From contig CM119264.1 of assembly GCA_051294375.1 (NCBI GenBank), positions 11,507,832-11,571,831 of the forward strand: a stretch of 64,000 nucleotides of DNA. The letters run 5' to 3'. The position numbers and the translations under genes were made by a program. This stretch comes from Paraspadella gotoi (lineage: Eukaryota > Chaetognatha). This document shows positions 16,534 to 35,987 of the stretch, piece after piece. Below the pieces are notes generated by a model. The model did not search any database and had not been told where the DNA came from. It saw only the letters and a program-made list of their open reading frames with translations. Numbering within the stretch: position 1 is the first letter of the stretch; each line of letters starts with the position of its first letter.

Positions 16534-19366
16534 ATGGCCGATGCCAGTGAAAACGCAGCCGTAGAGGAAACTACTACCGAGGCGCCCGCCTCTGATGCCC
16601 CGGAGACGACAGACGCTCCAACAACTGACGCCCCTGCTGAAGATGGAGGTATATCTTAGTCCGTGACGATTTCGCCTTTTTAATTTCTGTCTTGACATAT
16701 CTTTTAAATACCAGAAGCCATGCAAACATCTGAAGAGGGTACCGAGCCTGCTCCTCCCGTCAGCGAAGATGTGCAAAAGCTGGTCGAGCACGATCGAGAA
16801 GCAACGGAGGCGGCGCCGAAGAAAACGCCGAGGTTGTCCAGCATTTTGCGTGCATTAGGTTAAATAGTGTTAATAGTTAAATTCTCTACATAAATGATTT
16901 TTCTTTTTAGGGTTGAGCTTCAGAGTTTGCCTACTCGGGCTTATCTTGATCAAACTGTCGTCCCTATCCTCCTGCAAGGTTTGTGATTATTTAGTGGTTT
17001 AATAATTTTCTAGAGAACCTTTACTGGGGTGGGACCCTATATCGAGACAAAATTGAAAAAATGATTACTCTAGAGCTCTTTTAGACGATATACAGTCCTG
17101 TGCAAAAAAAACCGCGCCATTTTATTTCAGACTTTAAAAATCACCCTATAAACTTGAATTTTTAAATGTGATATAAAGTTTATTGAAAGATGATAAGTTT
17201 GGTATAAATTTTATTAAAAGCTGAACAAAAAAAATTCTGATAGATTTAGGACTAGTCTTTTTTCTTCCGATATTTTATAATACTTGAAGATTTAAAAAAA
17301 AATCATGGTTCGGCATGGAACCGGGATTCTTCATGGTTCTTCCCCACCAACAAAGTAGCATCTGCTCAGCAAACGCGAAATCTCCCGAGAGAGAACCGAA
17401 AGAGGATCTCTTCCTCTTCCCCTCCCCTTCTCTTCCCCCTCCCCTCCACTACCTCAGCATGCAAACCTCAACTAGCAAACCTCAACTAGCAAACCAAGAG
17501 AGGGGAATCTACCGGCGGGGCGCCACGCCCACTTGACCGGACGTAGTAGAAGGGGGGATGAGAAGCCGCAAAAACCAGTCCATGGACGAAAACCGGGTCT
17601 AGAAAACTGATGGCCAGATGAGGTGACGGCCGAAAGAGCTGTCGGGCAATCAGTCGGCGTCCCTGAAGACCCACCCCTGCGCTTGGGAGGCGGCGAAGAC
17701 TTGCGAGGCGGCGAAGACTTGCGAGGCCTGTAGGGACAGCTAGCGGGACGACGCAGACTGCCATGCCCACGCTTGTGGCTAGCAGAACAGGCGCAATTGT
17801 GCGGTGCCCCAGAGTGGAAAAGCAAAGAATGAAACGTTTGAGTGACGTCTGTGGAATGGTCTCCGAAAAGGAACGCCATGGAGGGCGGAGAACTGAACAA
17901 AACTGTCTTGAGATCCGAAGGGGCAGCATTGACTACCATGTGCCGAGTCTCAGAGAGGGCCGTGCCAAAAATCGCCACCATACCAGATGAGCCGTCTCCA
18001 AGAGGTTTGGCAAGATCGTCCGGGCCGACAAGTCCCTCCACTCCGAAGGCTGCACACGACGAGACAAGAAGTTGTCAAACCCCTCAACTGACTCTTCAGA
18101 GGAGGAACCCTTCTCTGATTCGGAAGCAGAGGCGTTCTCGTTGACTCGCGCAGATCGAGCTTGATGAGGCAGGTGTGACCCAGAGCGTGAAGGTGTTTGT
18201 TGGTGGGGAAGAACCATGAAGAATCCCGGTTCCATGCGGAACCATAAATTCTATCATGTAGTTTTTCCCCACCAACAAAGGAGCCTGTAACAAGACCAGG
18301 CGAAGGCCCAACAAAACAAACAGTCGAGTTAGGTGGGGCACAGGAGGAAAACCCCTCTGTACGCCGAATGTACTCCAAAAAAAGGCGAAGAAAAAACGAA
18401 AGAGGAACTCGCCGCCGAAGACTGTCCAACCCAGAACGAGACGAGCGGCGAAACTCCTTAAATTCGCGACAAACGCTAGAGAAAGCGTCGCTAATTTGGA
18501 AAAGGATGCCCTCCATCTGAGAAGGCACATTCCGGAATGGCTGGCGCCTCAGTGAAAAAACGGGCAAACGAAGGGGCGAGATAACAATCTTCCCCCCGCA
18601 GCCACGTATGGTGCATACAGGGCAAACAAGGGGGCGGGATCAAATCCTCCCCCCGCAGCCACGCACGACGAAGACGAAAAAGAGGCGGCCGTGAAGAGAA
18701 CTCAAAAACAAACAAAATTCGCAGAATTAATTCAAACAAAATAAATTCAAAGAATATTTTTGAAAAAAACAGAAGTGAGCGCGAAAGCGCGAACAGAAGA
18801 AGTGATTCTGACTCGTGGCAGCGAGGGAGGGGAGGCGGTAGAGAAGGGGAGGGGAAGAGGAGATCCTCTTTCGTTTTTCTCTCGGGAGATGTCGCGTTTG
18901 CTGAGCAAATGCTCCTTTGTTGGTGGGACATTTTGATACATCTTGATAGAATGGTCGAGATAAAAATGGCGAACAAAATGAGATGAATCGATTTTTTGAA
19001 ATCAGAAAAGCGAATGGAATCGAATTGGTTAATTGTACAAAGTGGCATTCATTTTTATACGGTGAGAGAGAAAATTTGGTTTACATTTGTAAAGTAAATA
19101 ATTCTAAAAATACTTCCAACTTTGAAAACATCCACGACGCCTTGTAGTTGCTTAAATTTTTTATTATTGTATATAAAAGTAAAAAGACCAAAAAAATTTT
19201 CCCCTCATTTTATTATTGTGTATCAAATCGTTGTACTTTTTCGAATTATTTCTTTCCTTGTTATCCTTTAACAGGCTTGTCGCAACTGGCGAAAGAGCGC
19301 CCTCCTAACCCGGTTGAATGGCTATCTGCCTTTTTATTGAAGAATAAAGGCCAATTTGACGAATGA
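16534..19366 (+). CDS. dpy-30: DPY-30 homologue, subunit of histone H3K4 methyltransferase complexes
   Basis: Four exons: 16534-16648, 16715-16832, 16911-16978, 19275-19366, all in phase, giving 130 residues. The first two exons encode a Glu/Thr/Ala/Pro-rich acidic leader ([18 protein letters not shown]). The last two encode the conserved Dpy-30 motif ([18 protein letters not shown], then [20 protein letters not shown]), about residues 80-125, with the terminal KNKGQFDE. The Dpy-30 motif dimerises as a four-helix bundle and docks the ASH2L subunit of COMPASS/MLL complexes in the nucleus. The length fits the family (about 100 residues) plus a longer leader. The intron that splits the motif is 2.3 kb and carries an inverted-repeat element. 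Confidence 0.93.
17304..18930. mobile_element. composite inverted-repeat element in DPY-30 intron 3
   Basis: At 17314-17354 there is a 41-bp stretch (starting CATGGAACCGGGATTC) whose exact reverse complement is at 18196-18236. The following 100 bp (17345-17455) recur inverted at about 18828-18927, at roughly 80-90% identity. A fourth copy of the end motif CCCCACCAACAAAG is at about 18267-18280. The layout is two adjacent units (about 17345-18209 and 18267-18927), each bounded by inverted copies of the same end. Minus-strand open frames inside (for example 18041-17472 and 18567-17950) are GC-rich and contain a Cys/His cluster ([13 protein letters not shown]). They overlap in several frames and match nothing I recognise. 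This is probably a decayed or non-autonomous element of unknown class. Confidence 0.7.
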
Positions 19367-20826
19367 AGTGTCAAGCTTCCATACGAGTATTTTTGGTTGT
19401 TTCATTTAAAAAACGGAATATATTTAGTGTAAGAGCTTCTCCGTCGTCATTTTTTTCACAAATTTCATTGTATTTCAACACTGTAAAATGATCATCGTTT
19501 TCTTTTTTGACATGAATTTTCATACACATTCCCTTTCTTTTAAATTAGATTAAAATATGGTTTATGATAAGTTGTACTAATTAAATGATATTTTTGCCAG
19601 ATTTTTCTCGTAGATTTTTGTTTAATTGTTTTTGGGATAGGAACTTCAAAAATTAAAATTGCTAATTTCCATCGAAAACCTGTAAAACATTTTAAAATGT
19701 TTAGTGCTTACAAAATTTTCGCCATGCAGATTGCAGATAGTCATTAGCCGGTTAAAGTCGTGCCAGGATTATACAAAACCGTCTAGAACTCTGCAAAAGT
19801 TTTTCAGACATTTACTTTAAAGGAACGAGTTCTGAAAAGAAAAGAAAAAATGGAAGATGTTTCAAAAGATATGCTTTGCTGCCTCCCCTCCCATATTTGA
19901 ATTTGACAATTCTTTTTAGGTTTTTTATAGTAACTCTCCCAATCTCATTTAGTCCAGAGAGGGTTTTGGTAATATTAGGGGGAGGTTTTAATTTTGGAAG
20001 AAAGCATGTTGGTTGGTTTACAAACAACTTTTTATGAGATATCTAAATCAGGCCTGAAAATTAAAAAAATTATAAAAACAATTTTTGGTCTTTACTATCT
20101 ATAAGTACATATTCAAAAATTAATTATTTGGGTATTGAGCCATATAAGAAATTGTTTGTCCATTGTAAGTATACTTAAAAAAGTATAAATTTTTATTTGA
20201 GGGCTAAATTTTGGCATTTTATGAAAAATTATTTAAAAATATTTATTTTTTAAAAAAAAATTTAAAAAATTATTAGCTAATTACTCTAACCCTAAACCCT
20301 CATTAGGGCATATACTCACTCTAAATTCTTGACTGGCTTCAGTGAGTGGGGCTACCCTTAATATAAGGGGTACGACCAAATTCCGTCTCGAGAAACAAAA
20401 GAGCAGGAAGGTTTCTCTCCAAGCCGCCAAATTGGTTGTACTCAGAACTGTGAACCCAACTCTCTCAATTCGAGAGTGTGTGTTTCTTCATTCCTCTTCT
20501 TTCCTCCGCTCTCCTTTTTCCTTCACCAGTGAAAACGAACTCGTGGTAGCAATGGCATCGTTACACTAAAATCTTCTGAGAGCGGCTTTGCAACGTTCCT
20601 GACGATGATCATGCTTCGTGATTTCGCGTCGCTTAATGTTTAATGCTTCTTTTAGTTTTAAATAAGAGCTAAATATGTACTTACAGACTTTTTTCAATTG
20701 AATCGTTTATAGTTTTTCATTTTTCTTTTGGAGACAAGGTCAATGATATCGTAAATTTCGTCAACGAACCTTCTCCAATAGTTCTCTTAGTATTACGTTG
20801 AAAATTTGTTCGCCAAAATCTTGTAA
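19367..20826. other. spacer between DPY-30 and NSF
   Basis: AT-rich, with no supported exon. Telomere-like CTCTAACCCTAAACCCT lies at about 20283-20300. A moderately GC-rich block at 20330-20640 may hold the NSF promoter or 5' non-coding exon, but no element is recognisable. Confidence 0.5.
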
Positions 20827-25879
<5,053 letters not shown>

Positions 25880-25984
25880 TGTTCCACCAGATTCTCCCTA
25901 AATATTCAGCCATTAGGTTGTATTAACCTAAAGAAAATATTCTTTTTTTAAAATTCGTTCGAAATTAAACTTGGTTATAATGTT

Positions 25985-25990
25985 AATAAA
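25985..25990 (+). terminator. candidate NSF polyadenylation signal
   Basis: Canonical AATAAA 106 bp after the NSF stop codon. Confidence 0.5.
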
Positions 25991-27203
25991 GCGAATTTGC
26001 ATTGCCATTTTCGAGCATTGCCCAGGTAAACAAATTCATCTAGTTTTATCACCATTTTCATTTTCTCTTGCAGTTTAGGAGGCATCCGCCGTAGATAAAC
26101 TAAAATATTTAATATTTGATAGTTGTATATCGTTTTAGTGGATATTCTAGTTTTATTATTGAGCCTAACATATCAGCGATTTTTGCACAATTCTGTCTTA
26201 AGGGCTGACGTAGAAAATCGTATCCCGGGAAGGACAAAGTGTTATTCATAATGGATCGTATTTAATTAAACATGTATTTATCATTATTCTAATTAGCACC
26301 TATTGTGGATAAGGCATAAAACTAATATACATTACGTAATTCAAAGGTGAAATTAATTGACCGAAAAAATTTAATTTGCTCAAAACTATTTTTTTTAAAT
26401 ATTGATATGGTCCGTTTTATTATTAATTATTTTATTATTAATTGTGTAATAAAATTGTTTACCTAATTTGTTCGTATTAGAAGTGAGAAGATATACGTAA
26501 CCCCTTTCGGCACTCATAAAAATACCTTTACACAATACATTCCTATTATATTAAATTTAGTGCAGCTGCCTCGTAAATTGTGGTCCATTTTAATTCCTTC
26601 GATTTTTATTTGTGATGTCACTTTAAATTTGTATTCTCTGTGCCTAATATAGTGAACTATAATTCTAGTCTTAACTTTTTTATTTGTCAAAAGTAAATTA
26701 CAATAATCCTATTTATTCGACGATTTATTATTGAACGGGCGAGTTAATGTGCTGTATTACAATACTCAACTTTAAGTTTGAAAGCTTGTGGAGTAGAAGA
26801 AACTTTTTTGTATTCTGTAAGCAAAAATTATCTTTTTGCAATAAAGGAATCTTAGTGAATAGCTCTTTCTAAAAAAGATTTATAATTTTATACGTTCTCA
26901 CGCCTGCTATCCTAGTTAGAATTAAAATGATGTAACAGTTTTGAAACCACGTCGGAAACGCACCAAGAGACTTTAATGAAGATTTGAAACCTATATCATG
27001 GAGTTTGATCGCTCTACGTCGTCTCATCAGTTTGTGATAGCTTTTCGGCTGCCTCAGATTTTTACAGTCAACGGAAGCCTCTCGGTCGCCTCGAGATAGG
27101 TACATTCCGCTTTTAGTTGTCTTCAATTATTTTTGACAGCCTAATTAACTCTAATCTCTTTTTAATTAGTTACGACGTTAATTGTATTTTTTCAACCATC
27201 GAC
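25991..27203. other. spacer between NSF and choline kinase
   Basis: AT-rich throughout. A less AT-rich stretch at 26940-27120 has an 85-residue minus-strand open frame (27126-26869) without recognisable features. No exon is supported. Confidence 0.5.
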
Positions 27204-31109
<3,906 letters not shown>

Positions 31110-31518
31110 TCCCTAAATAGGACGAATCTTAATTTAACATTCCTTTTATTAACCGTGTTTTACGGTTTTCTCTGCCTTGTCAGTTACCTAAATTGTGTAA
31201 AGCTTTGACTATCGTAATTTTTGTTATTGCTTGTTACATTTAGTAGTACCTAATAGTTAGTATTTTTATTTACTAGTCTTTAAAAGGAAACCGCTTGTTG
31301 GCGAAATAATACATTATTACCTTATCAATGAACCTCGTTTACTTATTATTTCTGTTTACGTCTAGTCAATACGTACTACTTTCTCAATTCAATTTCAAAA
31401 GGCAGTGTAGTCCCATCTGATGTGCGTTTATTGCAAGGAACATGATACAAGATGTACAGAATTAAAGTGGCGAACAAAAAATCAATATGTACAATAAAAA
31501 GGCGATCGGAATATTCGT
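31110..31518. other. convergent 3' spacer
   Basis: The choline kinase gene ends here on the plus strand and the coiled-coil gene on the minus strand. The block holds both 3' UTRs. TTTATT at 31427-31432 is AATAAA on the minus strand, 87 bp beyond the minus-strand stop. Confidence 0.55.
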
Positions 31519-33790
31519 TCAAAGCGCGGTATCGCCATTCGTGACAGGAGGCGCCTCCGTGAGCGAATCCTCCTTGGCCGCTGCTTCTTCCTTCTTTTTC
31601 TTTAGCGAAACTTTGTTCTTTTTTTTCGCCGGGGTCGTCGTCGGTGTCGTCGAAGTCGCCGGCGCGGCCTGTGGGATTTTCGAGGGAGAGGAATTCGTTT
31701 ATGGCTTGGTGACTATGTCAAGGAATTGTGATCGAAATGTGCCCTGGTCGATGTCATCATAGTCATTATCGTATTGAGTATTATTTCTTTTAGTTTTTGT
31801 TTTCATCGGCTCGAATAATTTTGATCCCGTGGAATCAACGAATTTTGAGAAGGCGATCGATAGTGTAAAAGAAAACTTGCCGCTTGAGATTCTATTCATT
31901 GCTCTTTTTTGGCTTTTTGTGGGAGGAATAAATATATATAGTTTCAAGCCAGTTACATGATACTTTCTGAACATATTGTTTATCAGAATCGAAATCTTCA
32001 ATACGCACTGTCGAGGGAAACTCAATTTTACCTTGGGTGGTGCTGCGGAGTCATTCAAGAGCTTATCGTTGGTCACGGGCGTTTGCTGACCAAGAACTAC
32101 CAAGTAGCCCATGCAGTGATGAATTCTGTCCACCAATTCGTGAAGATCTTTCAGTTCTCCAATGTCGGGCACTCGTTTGTTGCGGTATTTAATGATTTCG
32201 TCGGAAACCTAATAAGAATTAAATACATTTTGAGATCGAGCAGTCTCCGACCTCCTCGGTTTTAATCCCGATTTACATCAGAATCGAAGGATTTATTTTA
32301 ATTCAGATAAGATAAAATGATTTCTAAGAAAGATAGATATGTAGCAGTGCCACAATAGTATTTGGGGACTTTTCAAAAACTTTTTCGCGGTACAGCTGTA
32401 CCGCTGTACCGCTGTACCTACTACAGGTAAATATGAAAAGAACGAGATAATAAGAAAGGAGATTTAAAATCTTATAATTGCATTTAGTTACTCATTTCCT
32501 CTACTAAAACGAATGCGTGAAAGTTTTTTTTTTTTTTGCTGCGTTCTTTACTTTACTTTTCCTACCTTTGACATGGTTTCCAGCCTTTCCTTGTTTGTGT
32601 TGTCCTTGACTAGCTGGATTTCGTCGAGCTGCATCTTTATCTTGTCTCTCCACTCGTCCTCATTGTCCATTTGTTCCTTCATCTTGGCGATCTCTTCCTT
32701 CAGCCTTTCGATCTCTTCTTCTTTTGTCCTCAGATCAAAGCGGAGCATCTCGTTCTGCTTGTCTGACTCTGTCAGCTGTTCCCGAAGGTTTTCGATCTTA
32801 TCTGAAAAAAAATGACCTACTGTTAGTTTTGATGGTTAAATTAGTTTTCGTTCCAGGAATGCCATGGAATGATACCCTTGAGATCGTCAACTTCTTTTTT
32901 CTTCGTGTCTTCGAACATGTCCTTCTTGGAGGTTAGGAAATCGTTCTTGATGTTGGAGACTTTGGCTTCCCATTTTTCGTCTTCTTTGAGGAACTCTTCT
33001 TGCAGTCGCGTGATGAAGAGGTCGTCCTCGCGAGTGTCGTCAACCATTTGCAGCAAGGTTCCCTCCAAGTTCTTGCACAGATCCTTCATCTTAAAAAATT
33101 AAATAATTAAATTTAATCAGCGAAACTGAGACTGGTTTCCCAAAAAAATTCGCCGCGCGTTCCTGTTTTAATTTATGGCGACTTGTGGTTTTCGATTCAT
33201 TGAAGGAAGGTACATAGTGAATTCGAAATTTAAAAAAAAAATTCCAAGAAAATATTTGGTTGGGAGGTTCGGTGAGTAGGGTTTAGGTCCAAAAGTTAAT
33301 GATGACTTTACTCACGTTTCGTATACTACTAGATTGGTTGCTGGTTTGAGGATACAGCCGACTTATCTGAAGAATATGGCCGCGAAAACGATTCGGAAAG
33401 TTTTATCCCATACCACTCTTCCCAAGAATTCTCGTACGCTTCTAAGAAAATAAACTTACTTTGGTTGTGTCTATTTTGACTTTCGTTGTGGTTGTAGGAA
33501 CTGTCACTTTCTCTTCTTTGGTGACCGTCGTCTTTTTCACTGTTGTTCTCGATCCTGCCGTCACTGTCGTTGTGGCGCTTCCACTTCCCGCAGTCACCTC
33601 GACGCCATTCTGAATGAGAGTTTTTTTTTGTAAAGTTTGAAAATACCTGGCCAATTAACGTGGTTTTACCTTCGTATAATTTTAAAGTAGATTTTTACAA
33701 AATTATTGTCGTTCTTATTAATTAATCAATGAGAAACAATAATAATTCAACTTTGGATCTATCCATGGCTACCTCTTTCGTAGCTTCCAT
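31519..33790 (-). CDS. unrecognised coiled-coil protein with Thr-rich N-terminus and Lys-rich tail
   Basis: Six proposed exons in minus-strand order: 33790-33773, 33609-33460, 33089-32876, 32801-32566, 32208-32032, 31668-31519. All are GT-AG and in phase, giving 314 residues. The N-terminal 56 residues are Thr/Val/Lys-rich (TTTVTAGSRTTVKKTTVTK). Residues about 57-205 are a charged heptad coiled coil (LREQLTESDKQNEMLRFDL, IERLKEEIAKMKEQM). A compact segment follows (KRVPDIGELKDLHELVDRI). The last 49 residues are a disordered AAP/Thr stretch, then AKKKNKVSLKKKKEE and an acidic end. No catalytic motif or signal peptide is visible. A structural or adaptor role is only a guess. The 6-residue first exon (MEATKE) is the least certain part. 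Confidence 0.6.
32391..32417. repeat. short GCTGTACC tandem repeat
   Basis: Three to four copies of CGCTGTAC form GTACAGCTGTACCGCTGTAC, with a small palindrome at the first junction. It lies in an intron of the coiled-coil gene. Confidence 0.7.
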
Positions 33791-35566
33791 CCTTGCAAGG
33801 TGCACGATTTTAATCCTTCAGAAATTCCAAAGAGTATCTTTGAATTCGGAGGCTCTCAAAGGGGTTGTAACGTTTAACGACCAGTCGTAAAACTATCGAA
33901 AAGTAAGCGGCTTTGATTCCTTATTTTTTTCCAATCCTTCGATCCGACGGAGCACTCAAGGATTTTAAACCTCTTTAGACGAAATATTGTTGATCTTTCC
34001 AATCTCTGTTTCTGTTTCAACACGAAGTAAAAGGAACGGAATCGAGAGTTTTTAACAATTTTGATCCCTTTCAACTTACGGGTTACTTTTCCCGAGGAGA
34101 TGACGATGACGGAGTAAGGAGTAATATTGTAAAAAAACAGTTTGAAAAATGATCGAACGGAAAGTGCTGTTTGTTTTGCAAATTTTGATAGTCGTAATCC
34201 AAAGCAAAGCCGTTTTTCGATTCAAAATTCCTTTTCTTTTTTTTTTCTTTTGCTTGGGCGAACCACCAATGAGAGGAAGGCGCACGATGATCGAGAGAAA
34301 AGGTAAGGCTGAATCGAGGANNNNNNNNNNGGTTGAAGCGAGCAACCAGTTTTATCAGTTCCATCACTAAATTTGTTTCCATCAAATCACTTTCGTTAGT
34401 TATATCTATTGAGCTCATTATCTTATCAGCAAAGGTTAATGAAGTCGAGAACCCAACCTTCTTCATCCGCTTCGCCTTGAGCGATGGGAGGCCAACAATG
34501 CGAGCTGACGACATGAAAATGAGGAATGTCACGCGACGACGACGACGGAGACGATGACGATTTATATACATGGGGTCACCGAGACGGCCCACTCTTTGAG
34601 TCTCGATATTTATTTGTCACGATATGGACACAAGATGAAACTACTCTAACGAGAAAAAAAAAAGTTTTGATAAAATCGTACAAGTAAAAATAATATAAAT
34701 TTAAAAAAATACAAATTTTTTTCTTTTATATTTTACATAATTACTACTATAATCAATCAATTATTCATACCCATGATGACTACGAAAACTATAATAATAA
34801 TCATACTAACAATAATAACTTTTATAACGGCGACAATAACAACAATAATACCTGCAATAAGCAAAAAAATATTTAGAATATAGTTTTTAAAAAATATGCA
34901 GTATTAAGTATATTTAACAAATAGTATTCGAAGAATAAGATGAAAAGAATAGTTAACAATGTTCTGATGTTATTTTTATTTTATTATAATATTTTCGATG
35001 ATTAGGAATAAATAATTTTTTTGTAAAAATGTGAAATGTTGTTATGTTGTTATGTTGTTATGTGCTAACAAGTTGGATCAATGACTCCTATTGACTTGCT
35101 GCAATGAATAAATATATTCATGTCTTGGCTTTGTTTTTAGCTTAGGAACATTATAATCGTAGTGAATAATATTGAATATTTTTTTCTTCATAATCATTTT
35201 CAACTTATTTCGACAAATTTTGTACTAAAATTAAAAGTCGAACTTGCTTCATTTTTTAATTGTATTTTTGTATTTTCAAGTCCTTACTGACCGATAATAA
35301 GTGGATGCCAGTGATGGAACTTCATTAACGACTATCTACATAACTTAGGTACTACCCAATGGGTAGACCACAGAACTGTCTGCAAGGTGTCCACAGTATC
35401 CTGACTCAATTACAATTATTTATGTAAAAATATTTGAAAATTAATTTAAAACCCGAGTTTGTTAACAAAACATTATCTTTTTTTAATGAGAACTATTCAA
35501 ATATCAAGCTACTGCATTAACGTCATAACGAGATTAAACAAACTTTTCACGCAAACTTCGTACAAG
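33791..35566. other. spacer upstream of the minus-strand coiled-coil gene
   Basis: AT-rich, with no convincing exon. Minus-strand open frames of 66-169 residues (33874-34592) cross the N gap and have no family features. A 34560-34600 GC-richer patch and an (ATA)n-like stretch at 34780-34860 are the only visible structure. Confidence 0.45.
34321..34330. other. assembly gap (10 N)
   Basis: A run of ten N bases. The true length is unknown. Confidence 0.99.
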
Positions 35567-35656
35567 GTTCTACCCAGGGATGTGGAGCCGACCTAATGTT
35601 GTCTCGGCTCCAGCTCCGAGACAACATTAGGTCGGCTCCACATCCCTGGTTCTACC
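35567..35656. mobile_element. 74-bp palindromic hAT-like miniature element with 8-bp target duplication
   Basis: The element is 35575-35648. Arms of 33 bp (35575-35607 and 35616-35648) are perfect reverse complements around the 8-nt loop CTCCAGCT. The ends are CAGGGATGTGG...CCACATCCCTG. The identical 8-mer GTTCTACC flanks both sides (35567-35574 and 35649-35656). An 8-bp duplication with CAGGG-type ends is the signature of hAT-superfamily DNA transposons. The element is far too small to encode a transposase, so it must have been moved by another element. Confidence 0.9.
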
Positions 35657-35987
35657 AATATCAGTAGGGAAAACAAGTGAAGGAAAAGCACAAGATACAT
35701 AATTTCGGTCGGAGAAATTGACTAATAAAATTATTCGCGGAGCTTTTCGTCCTATTTGTGCTTGCTTCGGATAATTTTTTTAAAAAAATCTTTAAAAAAC
35801 TGGTTGGATTAAATTGGTTGACAGGATTTGTTTTACTGATACCTACATGAAGTAACGTTCAAATTTTTTTTTACATAAAAAATTTATTTCACTGCAATGA
35901 GGGGGGAAGCTTTACAAGGTTGACGTTTTTTGATGATCAACTGCATAATACAATAGGATGATTACATTTTTTATTTTTTATTGCTCA
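35657..35987. other. 3' flank of the zinc-finger gene
   Basis: AT-rich sequence holding the probable 3' UTR of the minus-strand zinc-finger gene. Nothing else was recognised. Confidence 0.5.

Noticed and set aside
17472-18567. Minus-strand frames of 100-205 residues as genes
   Set aside because: They overlap each other in several frames within an inverted-repeat element and show no recognisable domain; kept only as part of the element.
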